In this document: one piece after another, positions 32,105-41,909 of the stretch
How positions within the stretch are numbered: the first letter of the stretch is position 1
How the letters are laid out: each line of letters opens with the position of its first letter
From: CAYTLW01 sp964438735
GTDB lineage: Bacteria > Myxococcota_A > UBA9042
Direction: 5' to 3'
DNA length: 64,000 nt
NCBI GenBank assembly: GCA_964438735.1
Contig: CAYTLW010000008.1
Span: 52,349-116,348, forward strand
Notes under the pieces: generated by a model
What the model saw: the letters and a program-made list of their open reading frames with translations, nothing else
What the model was told of the DNA's origin: nothing
Databases searched by the model: none
Made by a program: the position numbers and the translations under genes

Positions 32105-33739
32105 TCAGTTATCGCCCAACGTGACCGCCTCGATGGCCGCTCGGACTGCGGGCGCCAGAGTCGGCGAGACCGACAACTCTCGCAGACCCGCCGCCAGCAA
32201 CAGCGGCACGGCCTCGGGCTCCGAAGCCCACTCTCCACACAGGCAGACGTCGATATTCTGTTGCCGTCCGGCCGCTGTGATGGTCGAGATGGCACGCAAC
32301 AGGGCCGCCGGTGGAAGCTCCGCGCGGACCGTGCTGGTGGCTTCCCGGGGGATCGCGAAGAGGAACTGCGACAGGTCGTTGGTACCGATGGCCAGGAAGT
32401 CGCAGACCGCGGCCAGCTCCTGGACCATCAACACCGCCGCGGGAACCTCCACCATGGCGCCAATCGACAAATTGGAACCATCGATCGCCAGGTCCCCGAT
32501 GAGCTCGGCGACCAGGCTACGTACCTCCAGCACCTCCTCGACCGTCGTGACAAAAGGCAGCAGGAGGCGCAGCCGCCCGGCTCCGGCGGCGCGACATAGG
32601 GCGCGCAACTGGGTCTGCACCACCTCGGGACGACGTTGCAACAAGCGAATGCCCCGACAATCCCCCAGCTCGCGCAGGGGCTCGGGCAGGTCGGCTTCGT
32701 CCAGCGGTCCGCCCAGGTCGAGCAGGCGGATACTCACGGGTTCGGGCGCGAAGTCGCGCACCACATCGGCGTACAGCGCAGCGAGTTCGTCCTCCCCCGG
32801 CATCTCACTCCGCCCGGCGTACTGGTAGATCGTGCGCATCAGGCCCACACCCGTGGTCCCATGGCCGCGTGCGTAGTCAGCGTCCAGGCGCAGATCCAGG
32901 TTGGCGCGCAGGGTCACAGACGTGCCGTCGATCGTCTGGGGCGCACCGACGCCGGGCGCGAGGGCGATGGCCTGGCTCTGGAACGCGCGCCTGGACCTCG
33001 AGCGGCCATCGGGCGAGGTCCCATCTTCAAACCGGTCCACCTGGCCGCTGGCGCCGTTGACGCGCAACAGGTCGCCGTCTTCGAAGCGGCTGCACGCCCC
33101 GACCACGGCGACCACCGCAGGCAGCCCGGCCGAGCGGCAGAGGATGGCCACGTGCGAGGTCAACGAGCCTTCCTGCAAGACCACCCCGGCGATGCCAGCC
33201 TGGATCGCCGCGATGGCGTCTCCGACCGTCAATCGATGGGCGACCAGAACCACGTCTCGGCGTGGCCGGAAGGGGCGGCGATCACCGCCTGGCAACAGGT
33301 AGTTCAGCAGGGTCGCCGCCAGCCCCTCGACGTCCCGCCACCAGTCGCGCAGCTCGGGGCTGGTCAAGCGGGCAAACGCGGCCCGCAGGTCGGCCAGAAC
33401 GCGCTCCAACGCCCACTCCGCGCACAAGCACTCGTCCTCGATGACCCGCCTGACGCCGTCGATCAGCAGCGGATCATTGAGCACCGCTCGGTGGGAGGCG
33501 ACCAGCGCCAGGGCCAGTCGTGCCTGTTCGGTGTGGCCCTGGCCCCGCAGCTGCTGATCGGTGCGATCCAGCTCGCCGATCACCTCAGCGACAACTGCGT
33601 CGAATCGATCCTGCTCCGCCGTCACCGTCTCGTTGGCGATGCGACGGTGTTCGACGCGGGGGCGTTCGGCCCGAATCACCTGCGCCGGACCCGCGCCCAA
33701 GCCTGGAGAGGTGGGGATGCCGGAGACGGATTCAGCCAC
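32105..33739 (-). CDS. ptsI: PTS enzyme I (phosphoenolpyruvate-protein phosphotransferase)
   Basis: A 544-residue enzyme I that moves phosphate from PEP to HPr. The GTG at 33739 overlaps the HPr stop by 8 nt and has AGAGG upstream; a TTG at 33775 is less likely. The phosphorylated His lies in QEGSLTSHVAILCRSAGLP (His196); the PEP-binding TIM barrel follows, with GVGLMRTIYQY, VGATLE-like AMVEVP, IGTNDLSQF and the catalytic Cys in CLCGEWASEP (Cys501). The His loop is slightly divergent (GSLTSH rather than GGRTSH). No EIIB/EIIC permease is present, so this belongs to a regulatory nitrogen-type PTS with ptsN. No GAF domain, so it is PtsI-like rather than PtsP-like. Confidence 0.95.
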   Translation of the reverse strand: MAESVSGIPTSPGLGAGPAQVIRAERPRVEHRRIANETVTAEQDRFDAVVAEVIGELDRTDQQLRGQGHTEQARLALALVASHRAVLNDPLLIDGVRRVIEDECLCAEWALERVLADLRAAFARLTSPELRDWWRDVEGLAATLLNYLLPGGDRRPFRPRRDVVLVAHRLTVGDAIAAIQAGIAGVVLQEGSLTSHVAILCRSAGLPAVVAVVGACSRFEDGDLLRVNGASGQVDRFEDGTSPDGRSRSRRAFQSQAIALAPGVGAPQTIDGTSVTLRANLDLRLDADYARGHGTTGVGLMRTIYQYAGRSEMPGEDELAALYADVVRDFAPEPVSIRLLDLGGPLDEADLPEPLRELGDCRGIRLLQRRPEVVQTQLRALCRAAGAGRLRLLLPFVTTVEEVLEVRSLVAELIGDLAIDGSNLSIGAMVEVPAAVLMVQELAAVCDFLAIGTNDLSQFLFAIPREATSTVRAELPPAALLRAISTITAAGRQQNIDVCLCGEWASEPEAVPLLLAAGLRELSVSPTLAPAVRAAIEAVTLGDN

Positions 33740-34037
33740 GGGCGCCTCTGCCGTCGACAGACTCCGCTTCTTCAAAGCCGCTGGCGACCAGCTCCGAGAG
33801 GGCGGCGAGCGCCTCTTCAGCTTCGGCGCCGCTGGCCATCAATTGGAGTTCAGTGCCCCGAACAGCCTCGAGCATCAGCAGCGACAGGATGCTGCCGCCG
33901 TCCACCTCTTCGCCGTTGCAGGCGACGCGGATGTGCGCATCGTAGCGGGCCGCCACGGCGACGAAACGACCCGCTGGCCGCGCGTGCAGTCCCATGGGAT
34001 TGACGATTCGCACCTGGATGCTGTGCGCAGGGCTCAT
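33732..34037 (-). CDS. ptsH: HPr phosphocarrier protein
   Basis: A 101-residue HPr. The active-site block MGLHARPA places the phosphorylated His at residue 18. The regulatory serine region reads GGSILSLLML, with Ser49 at the place of Ser46. It ends with a slightly longer acidic/Arg tail than standard HPr (about 85-90 residues). It accepts phosphate from PtsI and passes it to PtsN. ATG 34037. The RapZ gene is 2 nt upstream and ptsI overlaps downstream, so it sits inside a single operon. Confidence 0.96.
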   Translation of the reverse strand: MSPAHSIQVRIVNPMGLHARPAGRFVAVAARYDAHIRVACNGEEVDGGSILSLLMLEAVRGTELQLMASGAEAEEALAALSELVASGFEEAESVDGRGARG

Positions 34038-34039
34038 GG

Positions 34040-34924
34040 TCAGCTCGAGCTCATGCGGGACAGGTCGCGATGACCCACAGATACACGCGCCCCAGGCCGA
34101 CTGCGCAGGTGGGCGGCCAGGGCCTCGGCGACCGCCACGGAGCGATGTTGTCCGCCGGTACAGCCGACGGCGATATTGACCAGCGCGCGGCCCTCGCGAT
34201 CGTGCAGCGGCAGGGCCAGGTCGAGCAGCCCAATGATGGCGGCCAGCGCCCGGCCACCGGACTCGCTGCCCAGCACGTGCGCCGCCACCGTCTGGTCACG
34301 CCCGGTCAGCGGTCGCAACTCCGGCACGAAGTGGGGATTGTCCAGGAAGCGCACGTCAAAGACGTAGTCGGCATCCCTTGGCAGGCCGTGCTTGAAGCCG
34401 AAACTGTTCACCGACACCAGCATCGCCGAGCGGTCCGGCGCGATGGTCTCGAAGATGCGCTGAATGCGCGCCTTCAGTTGGTGGATGTTGAGCTCGCTGG
34501 TATCCAGGACCAGCGTAGTCCGCTCCCGAAAGGCCAGCATCAGCTCTCGTTCCTGCCGGATCGAGTCCAGCACCGTACCGCCGGGCGTCGGCAGCGGATG
34601 CCGCCGGCGGGTCTCGGAGAAGCGTCGCACGAGCACGTCGTCGGCGCAGTCCAGGAAGATCAGTTGCACGTCGACACCGCGGGCTTCCAGGCCCGCCAGC
34701 GCGCCTTCGATATCGTCCAAAAAGGCGCCGGCCCGGGCGTCGATGCCCACGGCGACCGGCTGCGGCTGGCCTCGCCCGACCATGGCGTCGTGGAGCTCGG
34801 GCAGCATGCGGGAGGGCAGGTTGTCGACGCAGTAGAAGCCCAGATCCTCAAGCGCTCGCAGCGCCGTCGTGCGCCCCGAGCCGCTGATTCCCGTGACGAT
34901 GACCCAGCCGCCGTCGGCTCTCAT
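34040..34924 (-). CDS. rapZ: RapZ nucleotide-binding protein
   Basis: A 294-residue RapZ/YvcJ family P-loop protein. ATG 34924 overlaps the ptsN stop as ATGA; the preceding in-frame extension is rejected. Motifs: Walker A GISGSGRTT (near residue 11), VDNLPSRMLPEL, LDCADDVLVRRFSETRRRHPL, and the C-terminal GCTGGQHRSVAVAE that binds phosphorylated metabolites/GlcN6P in the enterobacterial homologue. In E. coli RapZ is an RNase E adapter that controls GlmS; in other phyla it links PTS state with cell-wall precursor flow. Lying between ptsN and ptsH, as in many Proteobacteria, fits that regulation. Confidence 0.95.
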   Translation of the reverse strand: MRADGGWVIVTGISGSGRTTALRALEDLGFYCVDNLPSRMLPELHDAMVGRGQPQPVAVGIDARAGAFLDDIEGALAGLEARGVDVQLIFLDCADDVLVRRFSETRRRHPLPTPGGTVLDSIRQERELMLAFRERTTLVLDTSELNIHQLKARIQRIFETIAPDRSAMLVSVNSFGFKHGLPRDADYVFDVRFLDNPHFVPELRPLTGRDQTVAAHVLGSESGGRALAAIIGLLDLALPLHDREGRALVNIAVGCTGGQHRSVAVAEALAAHLRSRPGARVSVGHRDLSRMSSS

Positions 34925-35385
34925 ACCGTTCCTTCGAATCCGCCCAGGCACGAGTATGCTTCCTCGGCTGAACCGGCGGCAAGCAATGCTTCGCGGACCG
35001 CCTCCGAGCGCACCAGCCGGGCGATTCGCGCCAGCAGCCGCAGGTGCAGCGCCTGCTGCCGTTGCGGCGCCAGCACGACGACCATCAGCCGCACGGGCTG
35101 ATCGTCGACGGCGTCGAAGGGCACCGGATCTGCGGTTCTGTACAGGCCCACATAGGGCGTGTCGATCGCCGCCGAAGACGCGTGCGGGATGGCGATACCG
35201 TGGCCAACGCCGGTGGACGCCAGGCGCTCGCGTGCCAGCAACAGCTCGGCGATGGCGTCTGCATCGAGCGTGTCGACCGCGTCCGCGACGCGCACCGAAG
35301 CCGTACGAAGCAGATCGTTCTTGTCGCCGGCGTGCACATCCAAGTGGATCTGCTCGGCTCTGAGATATGCCGTCAATCGAACCAT
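34921..35385 (-). CDS. ptsN: PTS IIA-like nitrogen regulatory protein PtsN
   Basis: A 154-residue EIIA-Ntr protein. ATG 35385 is the start, chosen because the upstream extension of the frame is shadow sequence and this gives the normal family length. The phosphorylated His68 is in GIAIPHASS. Helical C-terminal region (LHLRLLARIARLVRSEAVREALLAA) matches the family. It accepts phosphate from HPr and works as a signalling output that affects potassium uptake, nitrogen and stress genes. It lies 38 nt downstream of rpoN and overlaps rapZ by 4 nt. Confidence 0.95.
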   Translation of the reverse strand: MVRLTAYLRAEQIHLDVHAGDKNDLLRTASVRVADAVDTLDADAIAELLLARERLASTGVGHGIAIPHASSAAIDTPYVGLYRTADPVPFDAVDDQPVRLMVVVLAPQRQQALHLRLLARIARLVRSEAVREALLAAGSAEEAYSCLGGFEGTV

Positions 35386-35423
35386 GGTCGGCCTTGTGCG
35401 CGTCGGCGAGGGAATTGTCGCGC

Positions 35424-37127
<1,704 letters not shown>

Positions 37128-37375
37128 GTGGGCTGTGCCGCCTTTTACAAGCATCTGAAAATAGGGGAACTTTCAGTGTCGACCCGGGCATTGGTCCGGG
37201 GCCTGCATGCGGTGATTCTAGTCTTCCATGCTGCACTCCACAAGGAATCCACGTCAGGCGGCTGCCTTGACAGGCTGCACATTTCCGCCTTCCCTGCCGC
37301 GTCGATCGAGCGCCGGGTGCTGTCGCTGACCTCTTCAGCCCGCCAGGCCACCAGACGCCACGACGGAGCATTTGC

Positions 37376-38446
37376 ATGTCGCAGCGGGACTACTACGAGG
37401 TACTCGGCGTCGATCGAGGCGCCGAAGCCAGCCACATCAAGGCGGCGTTCCGCAAGCTCGCGCTCAAGCACCATCCCGACCGCAATCCCGACAACCAGGA
37501 CGCCGAGGAGCGCTTCAAGGAGGTGGCCGAGGCGTACGATGTGCTCGGCGACGCCGACAAGCGCAGTCGATACGATCGATTCGGTCACGCCGGATTGCAG
37601 GGCGCCGGCTTCGGCGGCGCCTCCTCGGTCGAAGACATCTTCAGCCACTTCGGCGACATCTTCGGCGACATCTTCGGCAGCGGTCGGCGATCGCGGAGCC
37701 GCTCTTCGCGCGGCAGCGATCTTCGCTACGATCTGCAGATCAGCCTCAAGGAGGCGGTAGAGGGCTGCAGTAAGACGATCTCGATCCCGCGCATCAAACC
37801 CTGCGACGACTGCCACGGCAGCGGCCTGCGCGACGGGGCCGCGCCCAGCACCTGCCCGCAATGTGGCGGCCGGGGCCAGGTCTCCCACAGCCAGGGCCCG
37901 TTCACCTTCTCCATGACCTGCGCCCATTGCCAGGGGGCCGGACGCACGGTCGGCGATCGCGATCGCTGCGGTCGCTGCAGCGGGGCCGGGCGCGAGCAGA
38001 TCGAGTCCAGTGTCACCGCCAAGGTGCCCGCCGGCGTGGACACAGGCACCCGGATGCGCATCAGCGGCGAAGGGGAAGTGGGCGAACGCGGTGGCGGCCC
38101 GGGCGATCTCTACATCGTGCTGGTGGTCGAGCCGCACCCATCCTTCGAGCGCGACGGCGACGATCTGCACACCGAAGTCGGCGTCGACGTGGTGACAGCG
38201 GCGCTCGGCGGCCACGTACAGGTCGAGCTGGTCGACGGCAGCAACGAGCGGGTCAAGCTGCCGGCCGGCATCCAGCCGGACGAACGGGTACGCATCAAGG
38301 GGCGCGGCGTGCCCCATTTGCATGGCAGCGGTCGCGGCGATCTCTACGCCCACGTCCGCGTGCGCATCCCCAAGAAGCTCAACCGCAAGCAGCGGCGCCT
38401 GTTCGAGCAATTGGGCGACAGCGGCCTGCAGCCCGACGAGCGCTGA
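37376..38446 (+). CDS. dnaJ: Chaperone DnaJ
   Basis: A 356-residue type I DnaJ co-chaperone of DnaK. J domain with HPD at residues 33-35, a short G/F-type linker (GLQGAGFGG, SHFGDIFGDIFG), four zinc repeats (CDDCHGSG, CPQCGGRG, CAHCQGAG, CGRCSGAG) and the two C-terminal beta-sandwich domains. The G/F linker is Arg/Ser-rich near residues 100-115. ATG 37376 with GGAG upstream. It is divergent from rpoN; dnaK and grpE are not adjacent. A TTGACA at 37267-37272 might be a -35 box but has no clear -10. Confidence 0.97.
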   Translation: MSQRDYYEVLGVDRGAEASHIKAAFRKLALKHHPDRNPDNQDAEERFKEVAEAYDVLGDADKRSRYDRFGHAGLQGAGFGGASSVEDIFSHFGDIFGDIFGSGRRSRSRSSRGSDLRYDLQISLKEAVEGCSKTISIPRIKPCDDCHGSGLRDGAAPSTCPQCGGRGQVSHSQGPFTFSMTCAHCQGAGRTVGDRDRCGRCSGAGREQIESSVTAKVPAGVDTGTRMRISGEGEVGERGGGPGDLYIVLVVEPHPSFERDGDDLHTEVGVDVVTAALGGHVQVELVDGSNERVKLPAGIQPDERVRIKGRGVPHLHGSGRGDLYAHVRVRIPKKLNRKQRRLFEQLGDSGLQPDER

Positions 38447-38489
38447 GCGAGATCGCGACACGAACACGGACAAACGGGTCAAAACCTCG

Positions 38490-38517
38490 TTGACAACGCA
38501 TTGAGAATGCGCATACT
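38490..38517 (+). promoter_or_regulatory. Sigma-70 promoter for the rplY-pth-rpsF operon
   Basis: TTGACA (38490-38495) is a perfect -35 box and CATACT (38512-38517) a good -10 box, 16 nt apart and 106 nt before the rplY GTG. This is the best core promoter seen in the window and fits a housekeeping ribosomal operon. The leader of about 95 nt could hold further control. Confidence 0.65.
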
Positions 38518-38622
38518 CCTGCCGCTCTGCGCGCGGCCGCCCCCGGCCGGAGCACCGCCCGAGCGGCTGCTCACCGGCACAAGCGCCCCGCCGACCCGCC
38601 ACTCCAGGCAACGGAGACAACC

Positions 38623-39258
38623 GTGGACACTCTCCAGATCAGCGTACGCCCGCGTCATCTCTCGGGCACCGACATTGCCAAGAAGATCCGACGGGCCGGC
38701 CTGTTGCCGGCCGTGGTGTACGGCAAGGGCATCGAGACCCGGGCCGTCGCGGCCGATCCCAAAGAGCTGACCAAGGCGCTGAAAGGTCGCTATGGTCGCA
38801 ACCAGCTTTTCAAGCTGAAGATCACGGACTCCGATACGGAGTACCTGGCGATCGCCCGGGACCTGGATATCCACCCGGTGTCGCGACGCCTGCGTCACGT
38901 GGACTTCCTGGTCCTGCAGCCCGACACCCGCTTCGAGGTCAAGGTGCCCCTGCTGTTCCTGGGCCGCTCCATCGGCCAGAAGGCTGGCGGCCGCCTGAAC
39001 GTCATGCAGCAGAACATCAAGGTGTCCTGCACACCCCTGAACATGCCGCACGGCATCGAGGTCGACCTGACCCCATTCGAGGGCCAGCAGGGCCTGACGG
39101 TGGACGAGGTCACGTACCCCGACGGCGTCTGGCCGGTCTATCGCAAGTCCTACCGACTGTTCGAGGTCACGCGGCCGAAGCTCGAGGAAGAAGAGCCCGA
39201 GGAAGGCGAGGAGCTCGAAGAAGGCGAAGAGGGCGAAGAAGAGGCTGCCGAAGAGTAG
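38623..39258 (+). CDS. rplY: 50S ribosomal protein L25/CTC (long form)
   Basis: A 211-residue L25 of the long CTC/TL5 type that binds 5S rRNA in the large subunit. GTG 38623 follows GGAGACAACC. N-terminal L25 core (RPRHLSGTDIAKKIRRAG, PAVVYGKG) to about residue 95, a C-terminal TL5 domain (about 95-180, VKVPLLFLGRSIGQKAGG), and a strongly acidic tail of about 35 residues rich in Glu (EEEEPEEGEE). Such tails occur in long L25 forms. First gene of the rplY-pth-rpsF-rpsR-rplI run. Confidence 0.95.
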   Translation: MDTLQISVRPRHLSGTDIAKKIRRAGLLPAVVYGKGIETRAVAADPKELTKALKGRYGRNQLFKLKITDSDTEYLAIARDLDIHPVSRRLRHVDFLVLQPDTRFEVKVPLLFLGRSIGQKAGGRLNVMQQNIKVSCTPLNMPHGIEVDLTPFEGQQGLTVDEVTYPDGVWPVYRKSYRLFEVTRPKLEEEEPEEGEELEEGEEGEEEAAEE

Positions 39259-39353
39259 CGCAACGGGCTCGGGTCTTGGCGAAGGTCTGCGCGACCGCAG
39301 CCCACCCGTTGATGCCCTGACAAACCAGGCCCCACACCCACCAGGAGCGGACC

Positions 39354-39938
39354 ATGCAGTCGGCCCAGGCGATACGTGTCGTGGCCGGCCTCGGCAACCC
39401 CGGGTCGGACTACAACACCACGCGTCACAATGTCGGATTCATGGTGGTCGACGAACTCGCAGGACGAGCCGGACTCCGGCTGCGCAGCAAGTTCGGCGGT
39501 CGCTTCGGCCGTCTGGTCGATGCCGATGGCGAGTTGATGCTCCTGGCACCACAGACGTGGATGAACCTGAGCGGCGACTCGGTCCAGCCCATGTGCGCAT
39601 TCTTCCGAGTGCCACCGGCCGAGTTGCTGGTCGTGCACGACGACATCGACCTGCCCTTCGGCGAGCTGAAGGTCAAGATCGGCGGCGGTCACGCTGGCCA
39701 TAACGGTCTGCGCTCCATCGCCGGTCGGCTGTCCAGCCCCGACTTCCTGCGCTTGCGCGTCGGCGTCGGTCGTCCGGAGGAAGCTACCGTGGCGGATCAC
39801 GTGCTGACGCCCTTTACCCGGGCAGAACGCACGGACCTGCCGAGGGTCATCGAAGCCGCGGCCGACGCGGTCCGGCTGATCGCCAGGCTGGGTGGACGAG
39901 GGGCCATGAACGAGGTCAACGGACGGAGAGTGATCTGA
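39354..39938 (+). CDS. pth: Peptidyl-tRNA hydrolase
   Basis: A 194-residue Pth that releases peptides from prematurely dropped tRNAs. The catalytic His25 is in TTRHNVGF; VVHDDIDLPFG holds Asp96/Asp97; WMNLSG (Asn71) and GGGHAGHNGLRSI are conserved. Normal length. ATG 39354 with an AGGAGCGG sequence just upstream (41 nt stretch ACACCCACCAGGAGCGGACC). It sits in the usual place after rplY. Confidence 0.96.
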   Translation: MQSAQAIRVVAGLGNPGSDYNTTRHNVGFMVVDELAGRAGLRLRSKFGGRFGRLVDADGELMLLAPQTWMNLSGDSVQPMCAFFRVPPAELLVVHDDIDLPFGELKVKIGGGHAGHNGLRSIAGRLSSPDFLRLRVGVGRPEEATVADHVLTPFTRAERTDLPRVIEAAADAVRLIARLGGRGAMNEVNGRRVI

Positions 39939-39968
39939 TCGCATCAGGTCGACGCCGCCGGGGACCCG

Positions 39969-40024
39969 CGATCCGGGAGGTCCGGATCGATCACTCCTCG
40001 CCTGCTGCCAGGACGGAGCAGGCG
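39969..40024 (+). promoter_or_regulatory. Two-hairpin leader before rpsF
   Basis: Two perfect 8-bp stems lie in the 126-nt pth-rpsF gap. CGATCCGG/CCGGATCG (39969-39976 with 39982-39989, loop GAGGT) and CGCCTGCT/AGCAGGCG (39999-40006 with 40017-40024, 10-nt loop, extendable by one pair). Neither is followed by a U-run, so they are not a simple terminator. A leader structure here could bind the S6:S18 complex for autoregulation, as known in several phyla, or set transcript processing; that role is inference. Confidence 0.45.
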
Positions 40025-40064
40025 AACGCGGCGAGGGCCGCGGAACCGAGAGGAGATAGCAAGA

Positions 40065-40607
40065 ATGCTTGTACGCTCGTACGAGACCATATTCATCACC
40101 AAGCCCGACTTCGAGAAGGAAGCGGTCGACAAGCTGCACGGCCGCGTTCTCAAGGCGATCGAGCAGCAGGGCGGCATCGAGCTCGAGCTGGTTGACTGGG
40201 GCAAGCGCCGACTGGCCTATCCCATCGATCGGCAGCGCAAGGGCAACTACTTCTACTTTGGCTTCATCGCTGCACCCGGCTGCATCGGCGAGGTGCATCG
40301 TCTGCTGGGTCTCAGCGCCGACGTGCTGCGTTACCAGACGGTCGCGCTGAGCAAGGTGCTGCCGCTGACGGCGTTCGATCTGGCCGCCGAGCGCGCCCGC
40401 GTCCAGGGTTTGACCCCGGATCCGCAGGACGAGCAGGAAGAGGAGCGCCGTCGCGATCGCCGCGATCGGCCCCGCTCCCGTGACCGCGACAGGGATCGTG
40501 GCCGCGACCGCGATCGTGACCGGGATCGCGAGCGTCCGCCCGCTGCCGAAGCACCCCAGGAAGCGGCTCCGGCCGCGCCCGCAGAAACCGCGGAGGTGGT
40601 CGCATGA
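40065..40607 (+). CDS. rpsF: 30S ribosomal protein S6 with charged C-terminal extension
   Basis: A 180-residue S6. Residues 1-95 are the normal RNP-like fold (YETIFITKPDFEKEAVDKL, VDWGKRRLAYPIDRQRKGNYFYFGF). The rest is an unusual extension: a Glu/Arg linker followed by repeated Arg-Asp dipeptides (RDRDRGRDRDRDRDRE) and an Ala/Glu/Pro tail. Long disordered S6 tails exist in several lineages but a pure RD run is rare. AGGAGAT precedes ATG 40065. Its stop overlaps the rpsR start (ATGA), so S6 and S18, which bind as a pair, are translationally coupled. Confidence 0.94.
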   Translation: MLVRSYETIFITKPDFEKEAVDKLHGRVLKAIEQQGGIELELVDWGKRRLAYPIDRQRKGNYFYFGFIAAPGCIGEVHRLLGLSADVLRYQTVALSKVLPLTAFDLAAERARVQGLTPDPQDEQEEERRRDRRDRPRSRDRDRDRGRDRDRDRDRERPPAAEAPQEAAPAAPAETAEVVA

Positions 40608-40849
40608 AGTCCGAATTCCGCCGTCGTCGTATGGGCCGCCGCAAGGTCTGCCCCTTCTGCGCCGACAAGACCCTGTACATCGACTACAAGACCCCGAGCA
40701 TGCTCAAGCGCTTCATCACCGAGCGCGGCCGCATCGTGCCGCGCCGGATCTCCGGTGTCTGCGCGCCGCATCAGCGCAAGCTGCAGCTGGCCATCAAGCG
40801 CGCCCGGGTCATCGCCCTGATGCCGTACTCCAGTACTGGTATCGACTAG
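40604..40849 (+). CDS. rpsR: 30S ribosomal protein S18
   Basis: An 81-residue S18 with the zinc-type motif: CPFC near residues 16-19 and CAPH near 53-56. YIDYKTPSMLKRFITERGRIVPRRISG is the conserved core. ATG 40604 overlaps rpsF by 4 nt. rplI follows after 18 nt with GGAGG upstream. Confidence 0.96.
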   Translation: MKSEFRRRRMGRRKVCPFCADKTLYIDYKTPSMLKRFITERGRIVPRRISGVCAPHQRKLQLAIKRARVIALMPYSSTGID

Positions 40850-40867
40850 CCGCAAGGAGGCCCGAAA

Positions 40868-41398
40868 ATGAAGGTCATCCTTCGTGAAAATGTTCATAAT
40901 CTCGGCAAAATCGGGGACATCGTCCAGGTGGCTGATGGCTACGGCCGCAACTACCTGCTGCCCCGCAAGCTCGCCCTGCTGGCCAACGAGCGCAACATGC
41001 GCGAGCTGGACCATCACCGCCGCGTGACCCAGATTCGTCTGGCTCGCGCTCGCGTTGGCGCCCTCAGCCTGCACGGCAAGCTCGACAACCTCCGACTGAA
41101 GGTGCGCAAGCACGTCGGCGAGGAAGGCAAGCTCTACGGTTCGGTGACGACCCGTGAGATCGCCGACATGCTCGCCGATCGAGGATTCGACGTCGATCGT
41201 CGTGACATCTCGTTGGCGCAGCCCATCAAGGCAGCCGGCGAGTTCTCGGCGACGGTCAAGCTGCACCACGACGTGGCCGCAGCGGTGGTCATCGAGGTCG
41301 AGCCCATCGAGCCGGTCAAGCCGCCGGAGCCGGAAGTGGAGCCGGAGCTCGATATCCCGATCGAGCCGCCCGATCCCTACGCCGAATACGACGATTAG
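40868..41398 (+). CDS. rplI: 50S ribosomal protein L9
   Basis: A 176-residue L9 that bridges the large subunit at the L1 stalk. N-terminal core (KVILRENVHNLGKIGDIVQVADGYGRNYLLPRKLALLAN), long connecting helix and C-terminal domain (YGSVTTREIADMLADRGFDVDRRDI). It ends in a Glu/Pro-rich tail of about 30 residues, longer than the usual L9 (about 150). ATG 40868 with AAGGAGG upstream. It closes the ribosomal run, with a terminator 20 nt downstream. Confidence 0.96.
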   Translation: MKVILRENVHNLGKIGDIVQVADGYGRNYLLPRKLALLANERNMRELDHHRRVTQIRLARARVGALSLHGKLDNLRLKVRKHVGEEGKLYGSVTTREIADMLADRGFDVDRRDISLAQPIKAAGEFSATVKLHHDVAAAVVIEVEPIEPVKPPEPEVEPELDIPIEPPDPYAEYDD

Positions 41399-41418
41399 CA
41401 AGTAGCAGCGGATTCGAA

Positions 41419-41460
41419 GGTCCGCGGATGTCTCGAACGAGAGGTCCGCGGGCCTATTTT
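41419..41460 (+). terminator. Rho-independent terminator after rplI
   Basis: GGTCCGCGGA (41419-41428) pairs with TCCGCGGGCC (41445-41454) over 10 bp with one G-T pair; an inner TCTCG/CGAGA hairpin closes the loop. It is followed by TATTTT. It covers the end of exbD, on the opposite strand, so it may act in both directions. Confidence 0.7.
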
Positions 41461-41909
41461 CCTGGTTCGCGGGTGGCGAGGCCGACGTTCTTGACGCCGA
41501 GCTCCTGCAGCCGGCTGATGACCTCCATCACCCTCTCGTAGGTCAACTTCTGGTCGGCTTCGATTCGCACCTGCAGATCGGGTGCGCCCTTGAGTTTTTC
41601 GAGCACCATTCGGCCGAGTGAAGTCCGGTCCATGGATTCGCCGGACTCGTACATATTTCCGTCCGCGTCCAGCTGTACGACCATCTCACTGCTCGGGGCC
41701 TGGGACTCAGCGGTGCGACCGGTGGGCAGCGCCAGGTCGACCTGGCCCGTCGCCGCGTCCACGCGCCCCTGCTCGATCATCGCCGCAGATGACACCATGA
41801 ACACGATCAGCAGGGCGAAGACCACGTCCACCAGCGAGGTCAGGTTGAGCTCGACCTGCGCCCCGGCCTCCGCCTCGGGATGTTCGTGCCAATCAGGGCT
41901 GGCCATCAT
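41454..41909 (-). CDS. ExbD/TolR biopolymer transport protein
   Basis: A 151-residue ExbD/TolR-type protein. ATG 41909 (or the adjacent ATG 41906) overlaps the exbB-like stop. One TM helix near residues 20-42 (LVDVVFALLIVFMVSSAAM) carries the conserved Asp that conducts protons (SLVDVVFALL), and the C-terminal periplasmic domain ends with VMEVISRLQELGVKNVGLAT. It forms a proton-driven motor with the ExbB/TolQ partner. TonB or TolA and TolB are not adjacent, so the partner system is unknown. Confidence 0.92.
   Translation of the reverse strand: MMASPDWHEHPEAEAGAQVELNLTSLVDVVFALLIVFMVSSAAMIEQGRVDAATGQVDLALPTGRTAESQAPSSEMVVQLDADGNMYESGESMDRTSLGRMVLEKLKGAPDLQVRIEADQKLTYERVMEVISRLQELGVKNVGLATREPGK

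Noticed and set aside
37267..37295. TTGACA at 37267 as dnaJ promoter
   Set aside because: No acceptable -10 at 16-18 nt (TTCCCT), and no CIRCE or sigma-32 pattern was found.
39939..40064. A tRNA or small RNA gene in the pth-rpsF gap
   Set aside because: No cloverleaf or tRNA boxes; the hairpins are better explained as a leader.
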